From contig JAAEST010000033.1 of assembly GCA_024229115.1 (NCBI GenBank), positions 186,001 through 250,000 of the forward strand: DNA of 64,000 bases, in the 5' to 3' direction. Below, piece by piece: positions 1-8,344 of the stretch. The position numbers and the translations under genes were made by a program. The notes under the pieces were generated by a model, which was not told the origin of the DNA, did not search any database, and was given only the letters and a program-made list of their open reading frames with translations. The number at the start of each line of letters is the position of its first letter. Within the stretch, counting starts at the first letter, position 1. This stretch comes from Oligoflexia bacterium (GTDB lineage Bacteria > Bdellovibrionota > Bacteriovoracia > Bacteriovoracales > Bacteriovoracaceae).

Positions 1-1147
1 AAGTAGGTGAATAGCTCTTCATTTTTATTTCATTCATAATCTTTGCAGCAAGATTGGCAACATATGGTGCTGCTTGGGAAGTACCATTGATTTGAAATTT
101 CCCAAAGTCTGGAACAGAGCTGACAATGGCAAAGCCTGGAGCAAGTACATCGACGCTCTTTTTCCCAAAATTTGAAAAGTAAGCCAAGTCATTATCAAAG
201 TCATGAGCACCGACAGAGATGAGGTTAGAGCATCGAGCATTACTCGGATAATGAGGAAGCTCGTCATTATCAGACTTCTTATTACCAGCACTAAAAACAA
301 AGAGCTGCTTAGGAAATTCTCGGCAAAGATCTTCTACGATTTCGACAAGACACTCTGAAAAATAAAGCCCTAGTTCTTCTTTTAAATTCTCAGGGATTTT
401 TTCTTTGGGAAATTGTTCTTCATACCAATTCTCAACATTACCAAAAGTTGCCTTTGTTGATGTTCCAAAACTTCCATTGATTACTTTCGCGTGTGGTGCT
501 GCATAGGTGATTGCAAGCTTTAGTTTAGACTTCTGCCAACGGGCATACTTGATAATAAACTTTTTAATGTGATTAAGCTTTGCTTGCCTTGTTCCACTCT
601 TAAGAGGTGAAAATTCCGGCTCTAGAGCTGGACCACTTTTAGCATCGCCAAGATATACCAATGGCATAATTTTGATATCGCGATCAGGTGTATTATTAGG
701 GTTTTTAGATGCACCAACAGCTACTCCAGCAACATGGGTCCCATGAATGAATCGACGAAAAATCTTCATTCGATCCATGAACTTTTCATCTTTTCTAATG
801 TCTTTATACCAGGCCAACTCTTGCTCAGTAGCTTGCTCAAAAGTTCTTTTTGCCCTCACTTCATAATATTTCTTAAAGCGATAATCGAAAGTCCCTCTTT
901 CATTTTCAAGGAAGATAGAATTATCCATCTTGATGAAATTCCAACCTTCTAAATCATCGGTATAACCATTTCTATCGTCGTCACGACGATTAAGCCTCTC
1001 TTGAGTGTTATTCCACATATTTGATCTAAGCCAAGGATGTTCGGAATCGACACCTGTATCTAAAAGAGCGATGGTAGTCTTTCCCATAACAGGGAGGAGC
1101 GAGATAATCGTAAAAAGGGCGATTAATTTAAGGTAAGTGTTGTGCAT
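1..1147 (-). CDS. Secreted subtilisin-like serine protease (S8), 3' end cut by window
   Basis: The minus-strand frame opens at the ATG at 1147 and runs off the window start with no stop. A hydrophobic signal peptide covers residues 4-21. The S8 catalytic triad can be read directly: Asp30 in ALLDTGVDSEHP, His135 in FIHGTHVAG, and Ser357 in NGTSQAAPYVA. The oxyanion Asn lies in the FSAGNKK stretch. There is hardly any room for a propeptide between signal peptide and Asp30, unlike classical subtilisins. The substrate is unknown; the protein is probably periplasmic or secreted. It sits at the end of a minus-strand group rich in secreted hydrolases. The family call is firm; only the last residues are missing. 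Confidence 0.93.
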   Translation of the reverse strand, partial: MHNTYLKLIALFTIISLLPVMGKTTIALLDTGVDSEHPWLRSNMWNNTQERLNRRDDDRNGYTDDLEGWNFIKMDNSIFLENERGTFDYRFKKYYEVRAKRTFEQATEQELAWYKDIRKDEKFMDRMKIFRRFIHGTHVAGVAVGASKNPNNTPDRDIKIMPLVYLGDAKSGPALEPEFSPLKSGTRQAKLNHIKKFIIKYARWQKSKLKLAITYAAPHAKVINGSFGTSTKATFGNVENWYEEQFPKEKIPENLKEELGLYFSECLVEIVEDLCREFPKQLFVFSAGNKKSDNDELPHYPSNARCSNLISVGAHDFDNDLAYFSNFGKKSVDVLAPGFAIVSSVPDFGKFQINGTSQAAPYVANLAAKIMNEIKMKSYSPT

Positions 1148-1200
1148 GACTCACCTTAGCGGAAGCAGAATGAAAGTTTTAGGGACGAAGCGTTAAGTAC

Positions 1201-1566
1201 TTAATTATCCGAATATAAACAAGAGAGTCTTATCTTGTAGAGGAGATCTTTCTTTTCGTCATAGAGGTCAATGAGAATCTCTGAAGACTTCTTTGATGGA
1301 CCACAACTTAGTGGCGTCTTCATGGTGCCTAGCTTTTGAATACTGTAATTACAGAAAAGGTGCCTTACTTCAAAACCATTCTTTGACTCGATCTCACTGA
1401 CTTCACATCTCCATGATGTTTTAGGAAGAAATGGTTTAAATGACTCATTATTTATTGGATAGTTCTTCAGTTCAAATTCAGGATCAGTGACTTGTAAATT
1501 CCATTGGAAGCCTGCATGAATATTTGTAAAAAGAAGTAATGAGATTAAGAAGGTAATTATTTTCAT
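1201..1566 (-). CDS. Small secreted protein of unknown function
   Basis: This is a protein of about 121 residues beginning MKIITFLISLLLFTNIHAG, a clear Sec signal peptide with a likely cut after HA. I chose the ATG at 1566 rather than the longer in-frame start at 1602, because the longer form adds residues ahead of the signal peptide and overlaps the upstream peptidase gene. The mature part has three or four Cys, suggesting disulfides. I recognise no family. It follows the M14 carboxypeptidase gene with a 13-base gap, so the two are probably co-transcribed. Confidence 0.7.
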   Translation of the reverse strand: MKIITFLISLLLFTNIHAGFQWNLQVTDPEFELKNYPINNESFKPFLPKTSWRCEVSEIESKNGFEVRHLFCNYSIQKLGTMKTPLSCGPSKKSSEILIDLYDEKKDLLYKIRLSCLYSDN

Positions 1567-1579
1567 GGTCCTAGTATAA

Positions 1580-2929
1580 CTAGAGCTGAATATAATTACC
1601 ATTTTCTTTTTTTATAGGAAATTCTACTGATTGATTAAAAGAATATTCAGTTCCATCTTCTAATTTAATTTCAACTTGGTAGAAACCAATTGGAAGAACT
1701 TTATAATATTCTCCACCAGCAAAGCGATATTCACCAATCTTTTCTTTCCCTGCACTACCAAGAGTAGAAATTGTCACCTTTCCTTTGGTTTTCTTATCGT
1801 CGAATTTAAATCCTAGGCCTTGATGAATTCGGCTGGCAAAACGAGTCAGAGACCATGCATTGTCTTCATAGAACTGTGGAATGCCACTATAGTCTGGCCA
1901 CTTTTGGTGACTTAATTCAATCGTTACCTGAAGGTCTCCATGCCAGTTATAAGACCAGTCTTGCATTCCACCATTAACCTCGTACCAACGATATCCATTA
2001 ACAATTCCATGCTGAAACTCAGTAGAGTTGTACATGCCATCAACTTTCGAAGCATATTCTTTCGAGAGGGCAATAATTAATGGATTAAGAGGTGCCACTT
2101 CTTCACTAGTATCCCAAGGGTAATTAACAACCTTTGTTCCACCATGAAAGTTTGCTGAAAGAGCAAAGTTTCTTTGAGCTTGAAAGATCATGACAGCTTG
2201 AGTTTCAGGCTGTCTTCCTTCTGGTGTGTTGTCATTGTCTTGAGTTGTGAAATCAGGGAAGTCTCTATTGAGATCAATCCATCTTCCGTTACCTCTTCTT
2301 TTCTTAGCACTACCATCTGGGTTCATTGTTGGAATGATGTAGATTTCAGTATTATTAATTAATGAAACCGCCTCAGCGTCTTGATCTCGATATCTTTGAA
2401 CGATATCTTCTAGGAAAAGAACCATAAGCTCACGACCAACAATTTCATTTCCATGCATATTCGCAATATATTTAAACTCTGGTTCAACTTCATCTTTTTC
2501 AACATTATCGCTTAGCTTAACTGTGAGAATGTCGACATCGTTATGACTTTTTCCAATAGAAAAACTTTTGAGAATATCTGGATTCTCATCAACTAACTTT
2601 TGAACTCTCTTATATACTTCTGAGGGAGTTGGGTAACCAAGAAAGTCTTTGTTGGAATGATCATGTTCAAACTCTGGGAGTCTTCGGTAGCTTACTCCAA
2701 GAATCTTTAACCATTCTTCAAGGCCATGAGGTCCATAGACTTCATATCCATACTGGTTTGGGTGATCCACAGTAATTTGTTGATCTGTAAAAACCTTCAT
2801 GTATTTTCTTTCAGCATCAAAAACGAAGTGACCTTCATGAACATACTTCATGCTGAAAGCTTGAGTGCTCAAAGATGCGATTAAAAATAAGTTTAAAATA
2901 AAAATTTTGAACATAGATATTTTTAACAT
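1580..2929 (-). CDS. Secreted M14 zinc carboxypeptidase with C-terminal transthyretin-like domain
   Basis: The gene encodes a 449-aa exported metallocarboxypeptidase of the M14 family (carboxypeptidase D/N/E-like). A signal peptide spans about residues 7-26. Zinc ligands are visible as His159 and Glu162 in NMHGNE and His262 in ANFHGG. The arginine region NRDFPDF and the catalytic Glu338 in VTIELSHQKWP are also present. Residues from about 375 to the end are beta-rich and resemble the carboxypeptidase regulatory (transthyretin-like) domain that follows such catalytic domains. It would trim C-terminal residues from peptides outside the cytoplasm. An internal start at 2914 is possible. Family assignment is firm; substrate preference is not visible. 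Confidence 0.93.
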   Translation of the reverse strand: MLKISMFKIFILNLFLIASLSTQAFSMKYVHEGHFVFDAERKYMKVFTDQQITVDHPNQYGYEVYGPHGLEEWLKILGVSYRRLPEFEHDHSNKDFLGYPTPSEVYKRVQKLVDENPDILKSFSIGKSHNDVDILTVKLSDNVEKDEVEPEFKYIANMHGNEIVGRELMVLFLEDIVQRYRDQDAEAVSLINNTEIYIIPTMNPDGSAKKRRGNGRWIDLNRDFPDFTTQDNDNTPEGRQPETQAVMIFQAQRNFALSANFHGGTKVVNYPWDTSEEVAPLNPLIIALSKEYASKVDGMYNSTEFQHGIVNGYRWYEVNGGMQDWSYNWHGDLQVTIELSHQKWPDYSGIPQFYEDNAWSLTRFASRIHQGLGFKFDDKKTKGKVTISTLGSAGKEKIGEYRFAGGEYYKVLPIGFYQVEIKLEDGTEYSFNQSVEFPIKKENGNYIQL

Positions 2930-2983
2930 TTGTGTGACAGATTGCCCAATTTTATGAGAGATGATGCAGTGCGTCTGTTTGGA

Positions 2984-3979
2984 TTACTGAAAATTTTTCA
3001 GTGTTAAAACGAGGGGATAATGATCAGAGGGGAGAGGATGTCTCTGATAGGGGTTCTGAGGCAATGATAGAGGCATCTCATTTTCATCTAAATAATAGAA
3101 AATCCCAGATTCTTCTTTAACTACATGTGGACCTAGTTCCTTAGGGAAGAAGAGGTAATCCAATTGTTGTGGAGAGCTTCCTTCTGGAGTGAAGAGGATA
3201 TAAGTGGCCCTTTTTGGGTAGGGGAGATTGAGGAACTCTAGAATATCACAAGAGTCATTTTCTAATTCTTTAAATTGGGAGAGTTCTGGATCAGCATTTG
3301 GACCAAAGACAACACCGTTAAAATCACCCACCATGAAGATCTTAGTTTGTGGCCATCGCTGTTTAAGAGACTTATAAGTTTGGATAAGAAGTTTTGCTTC
3401 AGCACCTCTTCTTAATCTTCCTTGTTCATCTATACCTTCTTGATCCCATTTCGACTTTAAATGAACTCCTAAGAAAATAAATTCAGGAGCTTCATCTCTT
3501 GCAGGCTCGTCATTCTTATATAATCTTAGTTCGGCAATATCACGAGAGAGGAGATGACTTTGATAAGGAAGATCTTCTTCTTTAGCTTCCGGATTATCCT
3601 CTTTGAACTTTTCATTTAAAATTATCTCATGAGGATAGAGAAAGTCTAAAGGGCGATTGCGATGAGTGTAGTGCTCACAATGATAGCCGCAATCTTTCTT
3701 AATCAAATACCCAATTTCTATTCCTCGAGAAGAGTTTCCTTCAATAATACTGGGACGATAATTGTCTTGGAGATATTCACTATTAAACTTCTCAAGGCTA
3801 TCAATTCCACCAATCTCACAGACAAACATTATATCTGGGGAGATTTTTTCAATGGCCTCGGCAAGTTTTCTTGTCTTTTCAGGAGACTTTAAACTTGTTC
3901 TTGAGATATCTGGATCTGTGGCCACTAAGAATAAATTTTCTAAATTAAAAGTGGCAATTCTTATATGTGACATGTCCAT
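2984..3979 (-). CDS. Endonuclease/exonuclease/phosphatase (DNase I-like fold) protein
   Basis: The 331-aa protein carries EEP superfamily motifs in order: N-terminal ATFNLENLF (metal-binding Asn), CEIGG (metal-binding Glu), GVHLKSKW (catalytic His), VGDFNG (Asp/Asn pair) and the C-terminal SDHYPLVL (Asp-His). All key positions are kept, so it is likely an active phosphodiesterase or nuclease. No signal peptide is seen. The start overlaps the end of the upstream gene by 19 bases; the ATG at 3973 is an alternative and neither has a strong ribosome binding site. The substrate (DNA, phospholipid or other phosphodiester) cannot be told from sequence. Confidence 0.88.
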   Translation of the reverse strand: MDMSHIRIATFNLENLFLVATDPDISRTSLKSPEKTRKLAEAIEKISPDIMFVCEIGGIDSLEKFNSEYLQDNYRPSIIEGNSSRGIEIGYLIKKDCGYHCEHYTHRNRPLDFLYPHEIILNEKFKEDNPEAKEEDLPYQSHLLSRDIAELRLYKNDEPARDEAPEFIFLGVHLKSKWDQEGIDEQGRLRRGAEAKLLIQTYKSLKQRWPQTKIFMVGDFNGVVFGPNADPELSQFKELENDSCDILEFLNLPYPKRATYILFTPEGSSPQQLDYLFFPKELGPHVVKEESGIFYYLDENEMPLSLPQNPYQRHPLPSDHYPLVLTLKNFQ

Positions 3980-4731
3980 CCATAAATTGCTGTTACATAT
4001 TTCTTTTTATCTTTGTTCCAAATTCTTGAACATTCATATTTTAAAAATAAGTTCTCTGGAAGGTCTTGTTTCTTCCATTCTTTAACTAATATCTCAGGAC
4101 AACTTTCTCCACGAGGATATTCAGGAGTTGATTCTACCTGTGAGACTTGAAGGGAGAGATTGGAGTTAACTCTTAGTCCATAGTAGCTACCTTGTGAGCT
4201 CATAAGAAAGCTTAATTGGTTTTTCTTATAGAACATAGGAGAAGAGCCGCGAGGTTTAAAGAGCTTAATAATTTTCTTTTCATCTTGAATAAGAATTGGT
4301 TCTAAAACTAAGTCTTCATTCTTAACTAATTCTTTGAGATTTTTAACAAAAGTGACAGCTGTTCTTAGTTCAGGATTTGGGGCGAGGTGCTTAGGGCATG
4401 AACTATCCCAGCTAATAACTTCTCTGTTTTGGACATTTTTTTTCTTACTCCACAGATCAAAAGGAACACCTATTGATTTGGTGGTTGTAAAAAGCTTCTT
4501 CATTTTTCCTGTTGAGGAATTGGCCAGAGCTTGATCCCATTGGTGCATGAGTTTTCCTGCTTTAGCACTACAATGAGAGTTGCTAGGACAACCTTTATAG
4601 ATGTGCCCAAGCATATGCGGTTGGAAATCTGATTCTTTGAAATTCTTCTGTTGCTCCTGAGAGAGCTCACCGTGCTGTGCGTGAATAGTCAAAAAAATCG
4701 ACACCATAAAAAAAAGGCCAAAAATTTTCAT
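3961..4731 (-). CDS. Secreted protein of unknown function
   Basis: The 256-aa protein has an N-terminal signal peptide (MKIFGLFFMVSIFLTIHA, likely cut before QHGE) and about seven Cys in the mature part, for example CPSNSHC and the terminal GWTCHI. Content and length do not match a family I can name. It overlaps the EEP gene, so the two are translationally coupled and probably act in the same compartment or process. Expression likely starts in the long noncoding stretch upstream. Confidence 0.75.
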   Translation of the reverse strand: MKIFGLFFMVSIFLTIHAQHGELSQEQQKNFKESDFQPHMLGHIYKGCPSNSHCSAKAGKLMHQWDQALANSSTGKMKKLFTTTKSIGVPFDLWSKKKNVQNREVISWDSSCPKHLAPNPELRTAVTFVKNLKELVKNEDLVLEPILIQDEKKIIKLFKPRGSSPMFYKKNQLSFLMSSQGSYYGLRVNSNLSLQVSQVESTPEYPRGESCPEILVKEWKKQDLPENLFLKYECSRIWNKDKKKYVTAIYGWTCHI

Positions 4732-5123
4732 AACGTTATTTTAAGGGCTTGTTTTCATAGTGCAAAGTAAAAGATAGAAGTGCTTCGATCAAATAAAACT
4801 ATATCTAGTGTTGTTGACAGGGTTTCGCTCTGCGCTTTGGCCCTAGATCTAGTGGCCTAGGCTTGATTTTTATACAAATTGCGCGAAAATATATTTATAG
4901 CTCACACACATTGAATCTCTGGGTTGGTGTGAATGCATTGGCCCAGAAATTCCACATTTTCTTTGCACTTTTTCTAGTCTTTTATTTTTTTTTATTTAGT
5001 TGAATAGAGTTTGTTGATCCCTTTAATTGGCCTAAGTTACTGTTTTTAGTGGACTATTTTTAGACGCTAAAAACTGACCTTTCCCAATAGGTTGAAATTT
5101 CTCCTCGTGATAAACTTTCTTTC
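4732..5123. other. Long noncoding stretch between divergent genes
   Basis: There is no gene in these 392 bases. It must hold divergent promoters for the secreted protein on the minus strand and the GST-like gene on the plus strand. At 4815-4820 there is a perfect TTGACA box followed by an unusually GC-rich stretch and a cluster of CTAG tetramers (about 4845-4862), but no well-spaced -10 box follows. At about 4917-4946 TCTGGG and CCCAGA form a 6-bp inverted repeat around 18 bases. It could be a decayed promoter or RNA locus. Confidence 0.4.
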
Positions 5124-5888
5124 ATGTCAAAGCGTATTTTATATCAATGGGTTGCAACAGAGCACATGGCATCTTTTAGCCCGAGATGTGAGTTGATACA
5201 CCGAATTCTTGGGGCCAAAGATCTGGACTATGAAGTGGTCAATGCCAAGATTCCTCAGGATCTTGATTATCTGGCAAAAGAGTTTAAGAACCTCCATACA
5301 AAGTGGCACTTTGTCGTTCTTCAAATGTTGGAAGATAAAATTTCTGGTCGTGATGAAATCATAGCTACGATAGACTCTCGTTTTCCTAGTCCAAGTCTTT
5401 ATTCTGATAATGAGGTTGAAAGGTCAAAGCAAGATTTTTACTACCAGTGGGCTTGGGACACTCTCTATTGGCATTGTTCTTATGTTCGTTGGATGGAAGA
5501 AAAGAATAAAGATATATTGGCCGAACAAATTTTAACAGGCTGGGAAGCTCACATGATTGAAAGGGCCAAGGAATATGTTTTTCCCAATATGAATAATTTC
5601 TTTCGTGGTAGAAGAGTGAGTGAACATCCCGTGTCTGTTGTGAGAGAGAAGCTGGTCGACTTTTTTGATATGATGAATAATGTTTTAGCAGAGACTGGTT
5701 ACTTTGGTGGACAGAAATATGGATTAGCTGATCTTGCCATCTTTTCAATTCTTCTTAGCGTTATATCTATAGATCGCCATACTCAAACATCTTTTAAAAA
5801 GTATGAACGATTAGCAAGTTGGTTTAATAATTTGGCCTATGATACGGAAACTGCTCATACGAAGAATTTCAAAATAGATTTGATCTAG
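5124..5888 (+). CDS. Glutathione S-transferase-fold protein
   Basis: The 254-aa protein starts with a thioredoxin-like segment (ILYQWVATEHMASFSPRCEL, then a beta-alpha pattern) and ends with an all-helical part. The latter contains GGQKYGLADLAIFSILL, which resembles the N-capping and hydrophobic staple motif of GST C-terminal domains. The region in between is longer than in compact GSTs. No ribosome binding site stands out before the ATG. It ends convergently with the metal permease gene, overlapping by four bases. The fold call is reasonable; glutathione use and reaction are not shown. Confidence 0.7.
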   Translation: MSKRILYQWVATEHMASFSPRCELIHRILGAKDLDYEVVNAKIPQDLDYLAKEFKNLHTKWHFVVLQMLEDKISGRDEIIATIDSRFPSPSLYSDNEVERSKQDFYYQWAWDTLYWHCSYVRWMEEKNKDILAEQILTGWEAHMIERAKEYVFPNMNNFFRGRRVSEHPVSVVREKLVDFFDMMNNVLAETGYFGGQKYGLADLAIFSILLSVISIDRHTQTSFKKYERLASWFNNLAYDTETAHTKNFKIDLI

Positions 5889-6712
5889 TTTTTAATTTTC
5901 TTAAACCCGAGAAAGAGTACTAATAAGAGAAATTGAAAGACACTTAGAGTTGGACCAACTGGCCATTCAATTTGATTGGCCAAGATAAAACTAAAGACTC
6001 CTGATCCTAGACTAAAGAGGCAAGAGTACCAGAGCATCTTCTTAGTATTCGTCGAAAATTTTAGAGCAAAAACACCAGGAACGAGAAGTAATGTATTAAT
6101 AAGAACTGTTCCGGCAATTTTCAAACTACTGACAATAATGAAAGTAATTATAAAATAAAAAAGAAAGTGAAGGAGTTTCGTTGGCAGTCCTTGTGTAAAG
6201 GCCATCTCTTCGTCATAGCTAAAATAAACCCAATGACGATAGAATGGAATAATACAGAGACCTGCTATCACTAATAATAAGAAAGCAAGAAGCACATCGA
6301 AAGAGGTAATAAGCAGAATATTACCAAAGAGATAACTTAAGAGATCTCCTTGATTGGCAGCAAACTGCTGATGAATAATCATTCCTAGACCCATGGTCGT
6401 TGTAAAGAAAATACCAATTAATCCATCAGAAGGAATTCTTTGACGAAAGGTCATAGAGGCCAAGAAGAGAGCTAAGAGAGAAGTAATAGCTCCTGTGATG
6501 AGATAGATTCCCCATGGGTTTGATTCACCAAATATTGCTAACGCTACAGCAACACCTAAAAGAGCTGAGTGAGATATCGCAGCTCCCATGAAGGCAGACT
6601 TTTTAACAATAATGAAGGGACTAATAATTCCACAAACAAGAGTGAGAAAGACAATACTAAGAAAAGCATATTGGATAAAAGGAAATTCTATAAAGTCTTG
6701 AATAAAGCTCAT
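5885..6712 (-). CDS. znuB: Metal ABC transporter permease (ZnuB/ABC-3 family)
   Basis: The 275-aa integral membrane protein has about eight or nine hydrophobic segments and the typical ABC-3 length. The N-terminal motif FIQYAFLSIVFLTLVCGIIS and the central AISHSALLGVAVAL are characteristic of ZnuB/TroC/MntB permeases. It is the last gene of a three-gene operon and overlaps the ATPase gene by four bases. It should form the inner-membrane channel for zinc or manganese uptake; which metal cannot be decided from sequence. Confidence 0.9.
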   Translation of the reverse strand: MSFIQDFIEFPFIQYAFLSIVFLTLVCGIISPFIIVKKSAFMGAAISHSALLGVAVALAIFGESNPWGIYLITGAITSLLALFLASMTFRQRIPSDGLIGIFFTTTMGLGMIIHQQFAANQGDLLSYLFGNILLITSFDVLLAFLLLVIAGLCIIPFYRHWVYFSYDEEMAFTQGLPTKLLHFLFYFIITFIIVSSLKIAGTVLINTLLLVPGVFALKFSTNTKKMLWYSCLFSLGSGVFSFILANQIEWPVGPTLSVFQFLLLVLFLGFKKIKN

Positions 6713-7479
6713 TTCTCATCCTTTGAATGATCATGAGTACAATGTTCATGAGGATGGTTAAGAATATCTCCTCCCATTTCATGAATTGCTAAATGTTCAA
6801 ACTCACAATGATAAGTATGTTCAAGAATTTCTTTATTCACTAATTCTTTTGTGTCATGCCAATGAAAACTCTTATTTAAGCAAAGCAGACGATCGCAGTG
6901 CTTTAAAACCTGCTGTATATTATGATCAACCATTAAGATGGCCATCTTCTGATCATTTTTGATTTTATTAATGAGTGAGAGAAGTTGATCTTGACCTTTT
7001 CCGTCTAGGCCTTTTGTCGGTTCATCCAATACAATAAGTTCAGGTTTATTGAGAACGGCTTTCGCAAGAAGAACTCTTTGGTATTCACCACCACTTAATT
7101 CTGAGACAAGCCTGTCTGCCTTATCTAGCATATCAACTTGATTGAGGGCCTCACTAATTTGTTCAGCAGATGCTTTAAAGGGAGGAACTCTTAATAATTC
7201 TTTGACAGTAATTGGAAGTGAAGAGTGGCCTGAATCTTTTTGAGGAAGGTAGGCCATACTGATATTTTTTTTCTCTAAACTTCCTTTATAAAGAACTTTA
7301 CCTTGGTATGAAGAGATGAGACCCACTATTATTTTGAGAAGAGTAGATTTCCCTCCACCATTAGGACCCAGGACTCCAAGAATTTCACCTTCCTTAATTG
7401 AAAGATTCAAATTCTTCAGCACTTCCATATTTTCATGATAGGAAAATGATAAGTTCTTAATGGTTACGAGTTCAGTCAT
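6709..7479 (-). CDS. znuC: Metal ABC transporter ATP-binding protein (ZnuC-like)
   Basis: The 256-aa ATPase has Walker A GPNGGGKST, Q-loop YLPQKD, signature LSGGEYQR, Walker B LIVLDEPTKGLD and the switch His in MVDHN. Motif spacing is normal, so it is probably functional. The last 25 residues hold about seven His with acidic residues (HPHEHCTHDHSKDEK), a tail that may bind the transported metal. It lies in the middle of the operon, with four-base overlaps on both sides, which implies translational coupling. Confidence 0.92.
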   Translation of the reverse strand: MTELVTIKNLSFSYHENMEVLKNLNLSIKEGEILGVLGPNGGGKSTLLKIIVGLISSYQGKVLYKGSLEKKNISMAYLPQKDSGHSSLPITVKELLRVPPFKASAEQISEALNQVDMLDKADRLVSELSGGEYQRVLLAKAVLNKPELIVLDEPTKGLDGKGQDQLLSLINKIKNDQKMAILMVDHNIQQVLKHCDRLLCLNKSFHWHDTKELVNKEILEHTYHCEFEHLAIHEMGGDILNHPHEHCTHDHSKDEK

Positions 7480-8294
7480 TTTTTTACTTCTTCTAATAGA
7501 GTTTCAAGTGGGTGGGGAACGATGACCTCTGGATCCCATTTTATAAGAAGATCAGACTTTTTAATATACTTTTTCATTGATGCAGGAACTTTAATTCCCT
7601 TTTCTTCGATCCAAATGATTTTACCTTTATGCGACTTAATTTTTCGAATGATTCGCTTCATCTGAGATGGAGTGATTGGTTCATGATGACCAGAACCCTT
7701 AAGGGCCAAGTGTTGAATACTTAACTTTTCAAAGAAGGGGGTAAGTGCATCGTGAGTGATAAGAAAGAGTGAATCTATTAGATCTTTTTTTGCGGCTTTC
7801 TTCCAGTCTTTATCTATTTGATTAATCTCATTACAAGGATTAACGATCATTTCGATATTAAATTGCTGTTGAATCAAATTTATATTCTCACACTCTGATT
7901 CTGGGTCTAACCAAAAATGTCCGAGAGCTTCCTCTCCATGATTATGTTTGATATCCATTTTAGTATCGATAATACTATTTAGAACAATTGTTCTTAAACC
8001 TTTTTGACTTTCTCTTGTCTTAACTAATTTTGGAATCCAGTTGAATAATTTAGCAGGGGGAATAATTAAAATCTTCGCTTTAAAAGTTTTCTTCATTTGA
8101 GCAGCTGTCATTTGAAAGCTATGGTCACTCATTCTTCCAAATCTTATCTCCTCAAATTTAACATCTGGAATTGAACTTAAAAGGAGTCGACATACTTGTG
8201 GGTGAATACAGTGAATGAGATTGCTCTTTTGGGCAAATATATTCGAAATAAAAAGTAGCCCAAGCAGAACTGGTAGTAGGTATTTATTTTTCAT
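7476..8294 (-). CDS. znuA: Periplasmic metal-binding protein of ABC transporter (ZnuA/TroA family)
   Basis: The 272-aa protein has a signal peptide (MKNKYLLPVLLGLLFISNIFA) and the TroA-family HFWLDP motif, in which His binds metal. Further candidate ligands are the early CIHPQVC His, DHSFQ and the C-terminal D-rich part. There is only a short HNHGEE loop rather than the long His-rich loop of many ZnuA proteins. It is shorter than the usual 300 or so residues. First gene of the operon, it should deliver zinc or manganese to the permease. No clear Zur or MntR site was seen upstream. Confidence 0.85.
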   Translation of the reverse strand: MKNKYLLPVLLGLLFISNIFAQKSNLIHCIHPQVCRLLLSSIPDVKFEEIRFGRMSDHSFQMTAAQMKKTFKAKILIIPPAKLFNWIPKLVKTRESQKGLRTIVLNSIIDTKMDIKHNHGEEALGHFWLDPESECENINLIQQQFNIEMIVNPCNEINQIDKDWKKAAKKDLIDSLFLITHDALTPFFEKLSIQHLALKGSGHHEPITPSQMKRIIRKIKSHKGKIIWIEEKGIKVPASMKKYIKKSDLLIKWDPEVIVPHPLETLLEEVKK

Positions 8295-8344
8295 AAGTCA
8301 TGGAAATTAATCAATTTAGACGTGATTTGTCAATTTGAATTGAA

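Noticed and set aside
3762-4085. 107-codon plus-strand frame within the EEP and secreted protein genes
   Set aside because: It lies opposite two well-supported minus-strand genes and has no independent support.
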